Origin: Datura wrightii
Lineage: Eukaryota; Streptophyta; Magnoliopsida; Solanales; Solanaceae
Assembly: GCA_035772735.1 (NCBI GenBank)
Contig: JASDFA010000016.1
Span: 138,458,501 to 138,522,500, forward strand
DNA length: 64,000 nucleotides
Direction of reading: 5' to 3'
Below, in pieces: positions 33,294 to 44,970 of the stretch. The notes under the pieces were generated by a model, which did not search any database, was not told the origin of the DNA, and saw nothing but the letters and a program-made list of their open reading frames with translations. The position numbers and the translations under genes are program-made. Within the stretch, counting starts at the first letter, position 1. Each line of letters opens with the position of its first letter.

Positions 33294-33501
33294 TTCTCTT
33301 TAAATAAGTAGAATAACGCAAGCTTAGGGAGTTACCCTGTACAACACAACTCTACAAAATGACTGGAGGAGAAAGAAGAGTAACCACACTATTATGCCTC
33401 GGAGCCTCCTGTCTATAGAATGTGGTGCACAACACATCGATAGACAAGACTCTACTTGACACGTATTGCTGACTCCCTAGGATATTACCTGATCTGAAGT
33501 T

Positions 33502-35302
33502 TGTCATGCCCAACTTTGGGAGGCACGACTGGCATCTAGTGCCGTGCCACACTGGATCTGAACTAACCTGACTTGACATGTGCACTCCTGGTGCACGCCT
33601 AAAACTCATTTCAATAAAATAACGAGCTATATCTCGGCTATAAATACAACCTCTGGCAAAAAAGGTCACCTGTAAAAGAAAACAGCTAACAAACAACAAC
33701 ATAGTAACAAGGATCCTATGCAGGCGGACAAACCACCATGCTTTCTAGTTATAATTGAGTTAAAACAGGCAACCATAACTATGCTATAGCTGACAAGACT
33801 GCTAACTGTTAGCTAAATTAGGCCCCACATGGACATCATGCAAAATAAAACATACATGGGCCCCACACAGCCAACAACAAAATTGACAGCTGATAATCTA
33901 TAGCCTGCAAACCACTAGGAGTGGAATAATGGTCGGGATAAGGCCCCAACCTACCCATTAACTGCACAACAAAAGAACAAACCTCCTCTACTATCAACTT
34001 CAGAGAACAAACCTTCTCTACTATCACTCCTGCTATTTGTCTACCAAAGGTTTGTAGGACTACTGTAACTCAATATGACCCTCACGACCTTGATTTGTGT
34101 AACTCATTATGGCCCTTACGGCCTTAGACTAGTATAACACAATACGACCCTCACAACATCAGCCTGATATAAATCAATACGGCCCTCACAGCCTCAGGCT
34201 GGTATAACTCAATAGGGAACTCACGACCTCAATATGGTGTCTCAATACGACCCTCACGACCTCAATCTGATGTAACCCAATAAAGCCCTAGCAACCTCAA
34301 CCCGATCCTTTCAGATGTCATACTGCCCCTGCAAGCATGGCCCTATAGGTAATAATATCCAACAACCCAATTTCGTAAGCAAAAACCAATCTAGCCAGGG
34401 TTAACTCTTACAAGGGTTACTATGTCATCATTGTCATCTCAATTCTATTTTTACCAGCCAACAAAAATAGGTTTTCTCTAGAATACCATAGATAAATAGG
34501 TCGTACTAACTTTATGACGAATGTAACTTATCGGAAAGGATAGCCTTAACATACCTTATTCGATGATTTCAAGGTACTCGAACACTTTCAATTCGGAAGT
34601 CACTGATTTCATCAATTTGTAGATCTCATGCTGAGAAAATAAGACTATTTCAATACTAACAATTGGCAATTAACAATATCTTCTAATAAAATTAACTATA
34701 ACTTCAACTTTGATTAATTCCACCGAAAACTCGTCAATTCTCGATAGTTTAAATGGTAGAACTATTTACCTATTGCCTATAGCTGATTAGGACTCAATTT
34801 GAAGTAAATTCGGCGACCTTTATTCGGCGGGGTTCTGGCTCATTGAGCGAATTTTTATGAAATATCTATGCAGTGATGCTTCTCGTCGGCCTAGAACTTG
34901 TTATCCAAGCCGAATTTGTGTTCAGACAGAGTTTGATGGTGTAATTCGACGAAAAATGAATGAAACTTATGTTGGTGCTCTATTTTGTCCGAGGCTAATG
35001 TTCTTAGAATGAATTAAAAATGAACAAGGGAGGATTTGTATAGATAGGGTTGTGGCAGGGTGGTGTGTGGCGCGCCTTCCATCGTGCTGCACTAAAGGCA
35101 CGACGCGTCATGCCTGCGCCAAGGCAGGCCGCGTGACGCGGTGCCCAGCACGCTGGCCTCCTGGCCTTGACCCCCCTCATCCGTTTGACGACGCACTCGT
35201 GTGTTCCCCTCCTAGGTCTTCCCCCAGGTGTTTCACATGCTAAAATTATCAATGTACATTTGCACACAATGATCATACTATGGAGATTTATGAGGTGTAA
35301 TA
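33502..35302 (-). repeat. F 5' LTR (1801 bp)
   Basis: Plus-strand ends TGTCATGCCC and GGTGTAATA (CA mutated to TA). Contains about seven 35-bp units (34064-34305; spacings 34, 35, 35, 35, 35, 33) and phrases near 35060-35160, including the palindrome gcctgcgccaaggcaggc, just before a minus-strand TATA-like tatctatacaaatcc. It is 384 bp shorter than the other LTR. The adjoining primer site (33480-33501) is damaged. Confidence 0.85.
34064..34305. repeat. 35-bp minisatellite, about seven units (F 5' LTR)
   Basis: Units begin at 34064, 34098, 34133, 34168, 34203, 34238 and 34271. Same unit as at 26992-27306, with two units fewer and two small deletions. Confidence 0.85.
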
Positions 35303-35307
35303 GGGCA

Positions 35308-37929
35308 GATTTAAAAAAAGGGATAGTGATATCCCCGTAATAACCAGTATGTGATGCAGTTAATATTTTATTGTTTGGGTTGGTGAAATTTTTCTGTGTT
35401 GATGGTTGCATTGTTGAAAAGTTAATTGTTGAAATAAGCTTGATACATTGCAACCTCCATTGTGGTGGGCATGATAGAGATGAAATACTAGATGGGGAAG
35501 AAATACTTCGTGTGAGGAATTGGGAAAGAAGTTGGTCAAAGTACTATTAAAAAGTACCACTACAGCAGATATGTACCGCTATAGTGAGACCATTGTGGCG
35601 GCACTAATGTTGCTGCAATGGAGCCCAAACCAACAAGGGGGCCAAGTTATAATTTCCTTATGATGTAATAATGTAACTGATATTATTATTATTATTTAGG
35701 TATGAGATTTTGTTCGGAACTATGCATTAGATTATACTTTTTGATTTTTATACATAACTCTTATCTTGTGTGAATTATTGTTTGTTGATAACTTTTTTCA
35801 TGTGTGAATTATTGTTTGTTGTGCTATGATGTATGTCCCGAGTTGAGGGGTGAGCTTGTATCGATCGGACGTGTGCATGAGATAATGTATAATATGGAAA
35901 GGTAAATCATTGTTATGATGGTGAATGTGAGTCCTCGGGCCAAAGGAAAAGAAATTGGATGAGTAAGATCATACTATCAAACTCCCAATGAGGGTTGGAG
36001 ACATGAGTGGCTCATGCCCGAGGTGAGCATCTGTGTGAGCGGTATGAAAGAGTACACAGACAGGTATGGCCAAAAGACCATGTGGCTGGGTGTACGAATA
36101 TGTGTACACAGATAGGTATGATTAAGGTTTAAAATGGCTCGGTGTATAGTACAGAATTTCTAGAGTCTTCTGCAGTTCATGACTAGAAGGGAAAACATAA
36201 GATCCTCTAGCATGTGTGTACGGTGATGTGACAGAGGCGTGTGCTCGACATATCACTGATGGATGATTGTGTGATAGAGACTATGTAGGTATGGATTAAT
36301 TATACATACCGCTACAGAGATAGAAAGGTACAGTTATTCAAGTGCGATACAAAATATACCAACATCGTTTTGTTAAGTTGAGAAACATGTGTGTAATATC
36401 TTGTATGGCTACACAGTTCAGGTATGATATCTTCTGGTGTTTTCATGGTATGGAGACAGGTATCTGCATGTACTTTAATGTTTGGGGAGAATTGACTCCC
36501 TCATTATGTTATGATGATTTCTGTGTGTACATGACTTAGTTAATCCGTATTTTCGATTGAATGTTTTGTTTCAATTGGTTTTGTGTGTTATGGAGGGTAG
36601 CAGGACAGGTTCAAACAAAAGATAGTGAATTACCGTGAGACAGTGAGTATACTTTATTATTTAATGTACCACGTTAAGAAGGGTCGGAAAATCCTATAGA
36701 TAAATTAAAATGTTAATAAGTTGTAGAAAGGGCTGGGTCAATCATAATGAAATGGTAAGAGAGGTAGAGGTGCTACCAAATTTTATAGAGGAAATAAATA
36801 GAACTGGATTAGGGAAAAATCAGTTATTGATTGTTGGGGATGTCGCTGCAGCAGCCAAATAGACTCGGTAGCAGGACCATTGTGGCGATCCAAGTACTTG
36901 CTACAGCAGAATAGTAAGGAGGCAGATTGGAGATAAATTGCTAGAATGGTAGGGTAATTTTGCAAACCTTGATGAGACTTGAGAAAAGATAATGTAGTTA
37001 ATAAAATTAATGAGTAGTTGCATAAGTGAAATAATTGTTGAATTTAATAACATTGATTGTATGTTGATTATTATACTGTTGTGTTAACTAACCTTAGTCG
37101 GTCGATGATGCCTATCGGTACGTGTGGTGTACTGATACTACCTTGTTACACCTTTTTAGTATAGGTTGTGGTAGGTATGAAGCTCCTTGATTGGCATGGA
37201 GTACTCAGCATCAACTTATGTGTTATTCTTCTTAAACGAATTTGTGTCATTTTGTCTTTTCATGTATTCTATTAGAGCTCTTGCACCTGTCTACACTAGA
37301 TCTTGGAAGAGTTATGGTTGTTTGGAAGCTTGTATGATTATTTTGAATTATTTTTGGTTAGTGTGAATAAATGAGAAATTTTGGGAAATTGATGTAACCT
37401 TCCTCAAAGGATCTCCTATCGAGTAGAGTCAATGTAGGTGCCCACATGACCCACTTATTTGGGGTCATATGAGCATCCAGGTTACCCGTCTCATAAGTAC
37501 AAGAGCAACTGAGTAGAGTCTTGTGGGTTGGTGTGTAGACATCCACATCTAATATTTAGGAAGCTATAAGGCATCTAGGAAGTTTCCGCTTTATTTCTTT
37601 CTTATTGTGTTGATCGAGTATGTCGACCGCCAGGTCAAGTCCAATTGATATCTAGAGGATTCCAATTAGTATCTCAACAGGTAAAGTTGGTATTTGATTT
37701 TGTGAGGTCATAGAGGACATGAGATAAACTGGTGTGAGGGATTGACTTGAGTTGACCAGAAAGAAGAGAAACATAGAAGTGTTCGGCATAGCAAGTTTCA
37801 CTGCAGCGAAGGCTGTCTCGCTTCCGCGGACTCGCTACAGCGAAAGATGTACCACTGTCACGGTTCCGCTGTTGTAGTAGGGCAATAGCTATAGCTGACA
37901 TGTTAAGGCAGAATGCCTAATATTGATCA
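35308..37929 (-). repeat. K 3' LTR, start part
   Basis: Matches 47850-50221 (for example atggttgcattgttgaaaag, ttagtcggtcgatgatgcc). The minus-strand start is TGATCAATATTAGGCA at 37929, with a short stem (TTAGGCA...TGCCTTAA). Phrases of the GCTGCAGCG / CGCTACAGCG type are at 35560-35635, 36838-36915 and 37785-37880. A TTA microsatellite lies at about 35680-35697. Confidence 0.7.
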
Positions 37930-38314
37930 CTTTTGTCTTAATAAAAAAAGGAATTAAGCATCTTGGATTCAAATATTCAAATAGTTTTTCTTTCTATCAA
38001 AATCTAAATAAAAAATACATATGGAAATAAGTTCCCCTATTTTGAATAGAAACTACAAGCATCAGCAACAAACCCATTCAAGCAATGCGAATAAGGGAAA
38101 GCAACTACAATATTATAGAAAAGGGCCAAAAACACGGCCAATGTCTGAGGATGCCAAATAGACATTCATACATAAAAGTAGAACTAGTACCATCATTCAA
38201 AAACCCTAGAAAGAAAGAAATCAGAATTGTCTCATAAGCCCAAAATGGGGGCTACCCAAAAACAGTTATAAAAGCTGATAACAAGGGGGGATACTGCGAC
38301 CCATCTAGCTAGAG
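37930..38314 (-). other. K 3' internal region, non-coding
   Basis: Between the ORF2 stop and the LTR start on the minus strand. AT-rich; a possible purine tract aagacaaaag adjoins 37929. No gene. Confidence 0.5.
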
Positions 38315-39530
38315 GCCTCATCACTACTGCTATCTGCATCCTTGTCCGCTCCCTCCTTGAACCCGCTGAGGAGGGAGAACTGGGTGCGGCCTTGCCTAGT
38401 CGCCTGGGGTGTCCTGGCCTTGGGAGAAAGGGTCTTTAGGATCTTCTTGATCCCCTTCCACATGCGGACGAGAAGCTTATCCTGGGAATGTCGCCTGCTC
38501 CTCTCTCACTCCAAGTCCTCCCAGAGCTCCACATGGGCCTGATCCAGGACGGTAACTACCCCTTACACCTCCCTGAAATGGGTGGTTACTACATTGGAGG
38601 GTCATCTGCAGACAGGAGGTGTAGGTTACCCTCCAATGAGCTCCCGCATAGCCTCCATCTCAGCCTCGATGCACTCAAATGGCCCGACTAGTCTGGAGTT
38701 GCTGGCCCCACCATCTCCCTCAATCGATGCAGTCTTTCTCTTCTTTTAGCCTCTCCTAGGATCACCCTTAACCCTCAAGGTATTGAAGGGCCTATTGTAG
38801 TCCTCAATGACATCCTGGGACTCCTAATGGACGCTGGTCCGATTGTAGAGCCTAGTGATTAGAGAAGGAAACAGTAGGTCGGTGATGGGCTTCATAGAGA
38901 AATACCTCCACTCTCCCATAATTTGAACCCACATGTTCACCTTCAACCTACTCAAAACACAGGCCACCACCAGGGCACAAGGATAGGTCACGTACGTGAC
39001 ATTGGAAGATAAATGGATCCTCTAAGACATAAGGTTGTGCTACCTCTTAGCCTCTACAAAGAAATGCAAGCTCTGGATGCCCGTTCTCATGACGTTGCAC
39101 TCTGCTCCTCCACCACCAGAGTATCTACCAGTCATTGCCCATTTCCTTCTACATCCCAGTCCTTCAGCTTGTCCTCGAGAGGGTTTGGTAGACCCAAAGC
39201 TTCATTGATAACAGTGGGGGCAAAGATTATCTGCATACCCTTAACATAAGCCATCGGCTCATCCTGGCTCCAAGCCACCATTGGGAAGTTAGCATAAAAC
39301 TCCCTCACCTAGGCCTTATTAGATTTACCCGGGTCCTCCACTAGTGGACCCTACCCTATCTACTGGAGGAGGGCATAAAACTCTGGTGCCTTCTCCTCCA
39401 TATCTTGCATGACAAACCCCCTCTCGTGCAGCAAGTCCTTCAAGGCCTATTCATTATGTCGGAATTGACACTGGTCGTTCACGAAGTGAATATAGTCCTT
39501 GGTGTGGATGTTGCTGCTAAAGGCGGCCAT
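38315..39530 (-). pseudogene. ORF2: plant-transposon-protein-like pseudogene of element K
   Basis: Minus strand, ATG at 39530 (MAAFSSNIHTKDYIHFVNDQ), stop at 38317-38315 after DADSSSDEASS. Clear blocks: LKDLLHERGFVMQDMEEKAP, EFYALLQ, GPLVEDPGKSNKA, VREFYANFPMVAW, MQIIFAPTVINEALGLPNP. These match the widespread plant ORF annotated as putative plant transposon protein (PF20167) better than the ORF2 of B or C. Several stops sit where relatives have Gln or Trp, and frames break after about residue 130. A conserved Glu-rich block (GPFECIEAEMEAMRELIGG) lies at about 38640-38700. The tail is acidic. Confidence 0.8.
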
Positions 39531-39540
39531 GTTGATAAAC

Positions 39541-40177
39541 CTGCATTGATAAAAAATGTTAGAAGAGGGACAAAAAGACTAGGAGCACATAGTATGAGAG
39601 AAAAGGAAAAACTAGGATTCAAGAGGGTGCTTCTGCTCAGGCAGACTGCTGCAATGGACGTATGTCAGTGAGTTCATCATATCAAAGGTAGCTCCACTAT
39701 CACGGTACGTTGCAGCAACCATAGTTCCGCTACAGCGGTCATCGTATTTGAACCCTAAACCTTCGAACCCCATCACTGGAGGTTGAAATTCCAACCTCCA
39801 AATTTCTTTAAATAAACTATAGATCAGGCAAGGGGAGAACTTGCCCAAGCCTTAAGTACCATTACCCATCCCGATAGAGTACAGATTCATGTTCGAGTGC
39901 TTCAAGGAAGTTAAACCACCACCCTACCACCACCCTACCCAAATCCCCTCATTTTCGACCCCACAACCCCATGAAACTGACTAAAAACACGCAGAGAACT
40001 ATAGAGATCACTTGAGAACGTAAATATAAGTAGCATGCTATGAAAATCTATCCATGAATTCAAAAGAAGAGAATCTACCCATATCACCCTATAACTACTC
40101 GAAAATGAAAGAAATAGGAATACACAACAATCATTCACTAGAAAATAAAGTTATGAAGCAATGAAAATAAGTATTAC
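39541..40177 (-). other. Likely 5'UTR intron of K ORF2
   Basis: Minus strand: donor TTTCCTAG followed by GTAATACTT (intron from 40177), acceptor TTTTTTATCAATGCAG (ending 39541), ten bases before the ATG codon. Both match plant consensus well. The phrase ttccgctacagcggtcatcg lies inside it at about 39722. Confidence 0.55.
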
Positions 40178-40627
40178 CTAGGAAATCGAGGAAAATCGCA
40201 TGGGAGAATTGAGAGGATTTGAACAAAATATGAGCAAAAAAGTTGAGAATGAAACTTAAACTGTCTATTCTGCCTTTTATTGACCCCGTTATCTCCCACA
40301 ACAGACTATTTTTCACTATGGCGGAACCACTGTAGGTGAAGACCCACTTGCTGCAGCGGACGGTTAAAACAGTGACAGTTCGAATTCCATCGCAGGTACC
40401 TACCATTTAAAAAACAATCGCTCCAAGAAATTTGACAAAATAGGGAATACCCAAGACCTTGAGCACGGAATAAGTAACCTTAAAACCCAAAGAAGGACTA
40501 ATTGCATAAATCAATGATGGATTCTTGGTCATCCCAAGATGAAGATTTATAGCTCCACAAGAAATTATCGAACCTACGTGGGAAAATTTTATAGCAAGAT
40601 GTAATAAAGGGATCCTGCAATGATCAG
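40178..40627 (-). promoter_or_regulatory. K leader and internal phrase cluster
   Basis: Contains ctatggcggaaccactgtag and cttgctgcagcggacgg (about 40315-40365), the same vocabulary as the K LTRs, upstream of the ORF2 leader. Promoter role inferred by analogy with 14861-15168. No gene in 40400-40627; G is inserted at its right edge. Confidence 0.45.
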
Positions 40628-43600
40628 TGCTACACCCCGTAAGTTTCTATCATTTAATGGATGCATTCGTACGTATGTCGAGAGTTTTGGAGTATGATGC
40701 ATATGGAAAAGGGCTCGGGGGATGAATGTGTAAGTGTGTGATTAAGCAAGCAGGAGGAAAGAGACCGGAGATAGGTCACAAGAAGCGGCACATAGCAGAC
40801 CTCCATCTTTCGCAAGGGGTGGCGCATCGTGCCCCTGTTCCGGCATGATGGGAGCCAAGTCACACCCCCCTGCCACTGCCTCCTATTTATAGGTTTTTAA
40901 GTGTGTGAAGCCCTTGTCATTTAAAACATTCCCCTCGGCTGAGAGAAGAGAGGGAACAACTATTCCTTTGGTTTTTCACTGATTTAAACTCCGTCCAAAT
41001 GCAAATTCACCTTGGATAATGAGTTTTACACCTATGAGGAACATCCCTGCAGAGTTATTTCTTGATGATTGACTCGGTGTACTGGAACTCTACTGAGTAA
41101 GAGTTGTTGGAATTACTTCAAATTGAGTCCCAAGTGGCTACAGGTGAGAGGTAAGCATTTCTCCCTTCTAAACTCTCGAGGAATTGTAAGTTTTTAGCTA
41201 ATGAAATAGAGTTGAAGTTATAGTTAACCCTATTAAAGGATATTGTTATTCACCGATTCCTACTATTGAAATAGCCTTGTTTTCTCAGCATAGAGGCTGC
41301 AATCAAGTGGAATTATTGGCTTCAGGTTGGAAACTATACGGGTGAATGAAAGCCGATATTTGAGGTATGTTAAGGCTTATCCCTTCGGCAAGTTATTCTT
41401 GTCATATATAGAGAAGACCTATGATCTTGAACGGAGATAACGAACCTATATGTGGTAATTAGCTACTGCTAGTACATAAGGATCATGTATGTTGTGATTA
41501 GCTGCTGTCAGTATATTATGATTATATATGTTGTGGCTAGCTGCTAGAAGACGTATTGGGAATATATTGCAGTATCCCTCATCGAGAAAGAGTATGTTAA
41601 GTGCGGCACGTGATAGGAGCGTCATAGAAACTCTTCTATTCTTCTGTTAACTGTATTAGTATAATTATGATATTTTATTGTCATGCCAAGGCCTTAGAAG
41701 TTTATGGTTAGCCCTTGGGCCTGATTTGGTAAGTTGGATAGCATCGGGCGTAGTCAGGCGATATAACTTGTTGTTTGACGCCTATATTGTCAGTGAAGCT
41801 CGCCCAGAGGCTGTTGGCATACCTTGACGCCTCCAGGGCCAGAGTTTGGATAGGATGGCCATACCTTAGAATCAGCGACACTAGGGTTGCCTAGTAAACT
41901 GAGTGACAACCTGCCATCTAGTTAGCTATTGCTAGTGACTGTTAGTTTCAGTCGACTTAGTGCTGGTCATACAGGTCACCCAGGAAGTCATCCCAGTTGT
42001 ACAAGTTAGATATACCTATGAGTACCCTAAGGAGGGAACCTTATCAGTGGTTGGATGCGAGGCCCACGCCCTAGCTTGCTCTTATACATACTTAGGTATA
42101 GGTTGTTGCGAGTGGCTAGGTCTAGATAAACCTGCCTATGAGGCTATGAATTGCCTAGCGAAGTCATATGAAATCTGAATAGACCAAGTTAATGTCTAAG
42201 GGACTCGAACCATAGTAGTATGTATTACCGTCAAGATAAGAATTATAGTAAGCTTCCTGTGGAAGGTTAGGGTTGAATGCTCAGGAGCTTGTCTGATTAG
42301 TAGCAGCCCTACAGTCATTCTAAGTGAGGGAACTAAATAGTTGGTTGCCTCTGACCTTACCATTCGCTTATGAGCTATCATTATCCTAGCATGACTTTTA
42401 AAGTATCGTTTAGGCCACTCCAGATCTTTCCCTATTCTGTCTAGACCATTAGAGATTATGATTACTACCAAGACCCTCTAGTCAGGTGTATGTACACGGG
42501 GTATGCTGGTTTACTGTTATATAGACTATTCTAGAGGCAAGTATCGATCACATTAGGACTAGAGGGCCAGATATGCCTTTTGAATGGCTATATTGAGACT
42601 TTAGTGTAGAACATCGGTTGGGATTGCCCCTACCTAGGATAGCCTTCCATTGACAAACTTCAGTTTGCTAACCATGTCAGTGCCTATGGGTCTATTGATC
42701 ATTCAGAGGAGTTATATGATGTTGCTTAGAGGATCTATGTGATCTCCCAAGGGACTATATTTAGGCCCAAGGGCCATATTGTAGTCCTTGCATGATTGGG
42801 CTTCTACTTTTATGCCATACCAACATACTTGATCCTCCATCAAGCCTTGTGTGCCTAAGGTGCAGTTACAAGAGCCCAACGGGCTTAGACACAGTTACAG
42901 GAGTCCGGTGGACTCAGATGTGGACCTAGAAGTCAGGTAGGTTGGCTATAGTACCAGTAGAATTGTCAGAACCTGGATAGTGGTATATAGATTAGATTGT
43001 ACTTGCCAAGGCTTATGAGGGCCCCGATAGGTTATTTTTGTGTTGCCTGCACCTTCCAGGCTTATGGGGTCCAAGTTAGGTTCTTGTTTTTGTGTACTTG
43101 CTTGCTAGTTTTAGCTTATGAATGTAATAGTTGTAAAACTTCAACTCATATATGTGTAGTGATTTACTAGATGCAGGTTACAGATAAGAAAGTCTACCGG
43201 TTACCTTCTACCCTTATTGCTATTTACTTTTTGTTCTTATCAGCTTCTATTCAACCTTATTTACTTCCGTACATATTCAATACATATTGTATTGACGCCC
43301 AACTATAGGGCGCTGCATACTTGCCTGCAGGTTTAGATAAACAGGGTTTAGGACCTCCGTTAGCAGCTATTCAAAGTCAGCATATTGGCTAGTTCCTTTC
43401 ATTCAGAGTTGCCAGGTTGTAGAGATTACCTGTCTTTTACTTGTATAGCATTTGGGTTGGCCGGGGCCCTGTCCCGACCAATATTTTCTCTCTTAGAGGC
43501 TTGCAGACTACAGTTTTTAGATAGTTGGTTGTTGTTGGCAATGTGGTGCCTATGTATGCCTTATTTTACATGTTGGTCATGTGGGGCCTAATTTAGCTAG

Positions 43601-43910
43601 CTAGAAGCCTTGTCAGCTATAGCATGAATAAGACTGGCTTTTTTCCTTCTGTTATGACTAGACAGCATGGTGGTCTTGTCAGCCCGCATAGGATCCTTTT
43701 ACTATTGTGTTGCTGGGTTAGCTGTTTTCTTTTACAAGTGGCTATGGGGCCTTGTCAGCCTGAGGCTGTGTTTACGACTGAGGTATAACAGTTTGTTTTC
43801 TTGGTTCTGAGTTGCTAGTAGGCACCAGAGGTGCATATGCGCATCCAGGTCAGCCCAAATCCCAGTATGGCATTAGGTGCCAGTCATGCCTCTCGAGGTG
43901 GGGCGTGACA
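40628..43910 (+). repeat. G 5' LTR (3283 bp)
   Basis: Starts TGCTACACCCCG, a usual chromovirus LTR start, and ends GGGGCGTGACA. A TATA candidate tatttata is at 40884-40891, with GC phrases just upstream (ggtggcgcatcgtgcccc at about 40820). The 3' half matches H (58000-59113). Confidence 0.85.
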
Positions 43911-43914
43911 AACT

Positions 43915-43926
43915 TGGTATTAGAGC
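43915..43926 (+). other. Primer-binding site, tRNA-iMet type (G)
   Basis: tggtattagagc differs from the canonical TGGTATCAGAGC at one position and starts 4 bp after the LTR. Confidence 0.85.
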
Positions 43927-44107
43927 AGCTCGTATCCTAGGGAGTGTGCGAGACATGTTAAGTAGAGTCTTATCTATGGGTGTGTTGTGCACCACATTCT
44001 ATAGATAGGAGGCTATGAGGTATAATAGCATGGTTACCCCTCCTTCTTCTCAGATCCTGCTATAGAGCTGAGTTGTATAGTATTGAGTCCTTAAGCTTTC
44101 GTTGCTA

Positions 44108-44335
44108 TGTCTATCTAGAATAATGCTTGAGATGAGCCAGACCCTAGCTAGTTGCAAGTTAGCCACAACAGCAGGAGAGGGTACCAATAAGGTGCTTAGT
44201 TGGAGGGCGGTCAGTCTAAGGGCGACAACAGATGTCTTTTAATCTCCCAGCACCCTCACGGGACACCAGGAACATCATAAGGTAATAGATATGCCAGCAT
44301 CATCCCCAGTTTTTTCTACAGCCTCAGAGTAAGAG
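44108..44335 (+). pseudogene. gag start remnant (element G)
   Basis: ATG at 44108 followed by stops; the region aggagagggtaccaataagg and the stretch after it line up with the gag starts of H and F (GEGTS block, then a SPQHS-like block). Nothing of the capsid core is left. Confidence 0.5.
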
Positions 44336-44970
44336 GTCAGTAATATAGTAATGTATGAGTCGACTTACATAGTAGATATTTAGAATTAGATAGGGGTGAC
44401 AGTTAATGTTGGGTTACTTGAGATATGCGGAGGATTGTGCAAGGTTTGCACCTCTAGCTTTTAAAATGTGTTGAGTTTCGCACCCAGCCCTTTTAAATAA
44501 TGAGAGGGTTATTTCTCGCCTCCCAGTCTTTTATCAGCATGATAGAGAGTGTATGTATTAACTTGGTGTTTCCCTAAATAAATAGTAAAGGAGGGCTAGA
44601 ACCGTTAATTCTGGGAAGGTGTCAGAAAGTGATTATGACCCCTAGTGCTTAAATAAGTCTCCTAGACCCTCATGAAAGTAAATCAGGAGGGTAGGTAGGA
44701 TTGTAGCAGCACCCAAGTGTGGGTGAGAGTCCATAAACAGTAGATTCCCTGCAATGTTTAAGTCAGAAATAGATTGACCCCCATTGCGGTGTGTGAATGG
44801 CGGTAGGAGATACGTTAAGAATACTGGTTGTGGCCCTAGTTTGTTATGTAGAAGGAAAAAGAGGTTATATGAGGGAAACCAGCTGAGTGCAAGTTAGGAT
44901 GATATAGGTTATAGTCTTTTCCAGTAATATTCTTGCTAGTACGCTGCATGGGGCACGTACCCTGACGACA
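44336..44970. other. Unassigned internal sequence of G
   Basis: No open frame of note and no match I recognise elsewhere in the window. It replaces the protease-pol region. Joins the truncated LTR near 44971. Confidence 0.4.

Larger units (their letters stand above)
26101..35302 (-). mobile_element. Element F: Tekay/Del-type chromovirus (minus strand)
   Basis: LTRs at 33502-35302 (5', in element orientation) and 26101-28285 (3'), with gag, protease, RT, RNase H, integrase and chromodomain remnants between them on the minus strand. Flanks are GGGCG (26096-26100) and GGGCA (35303-35307), a target duplication with one change, inside the LTR of K; the K sequence continues across (compare 47825-47860). 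It is the same family as H and related to G. Many stops and frameshifts. Confidence 0.85.
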
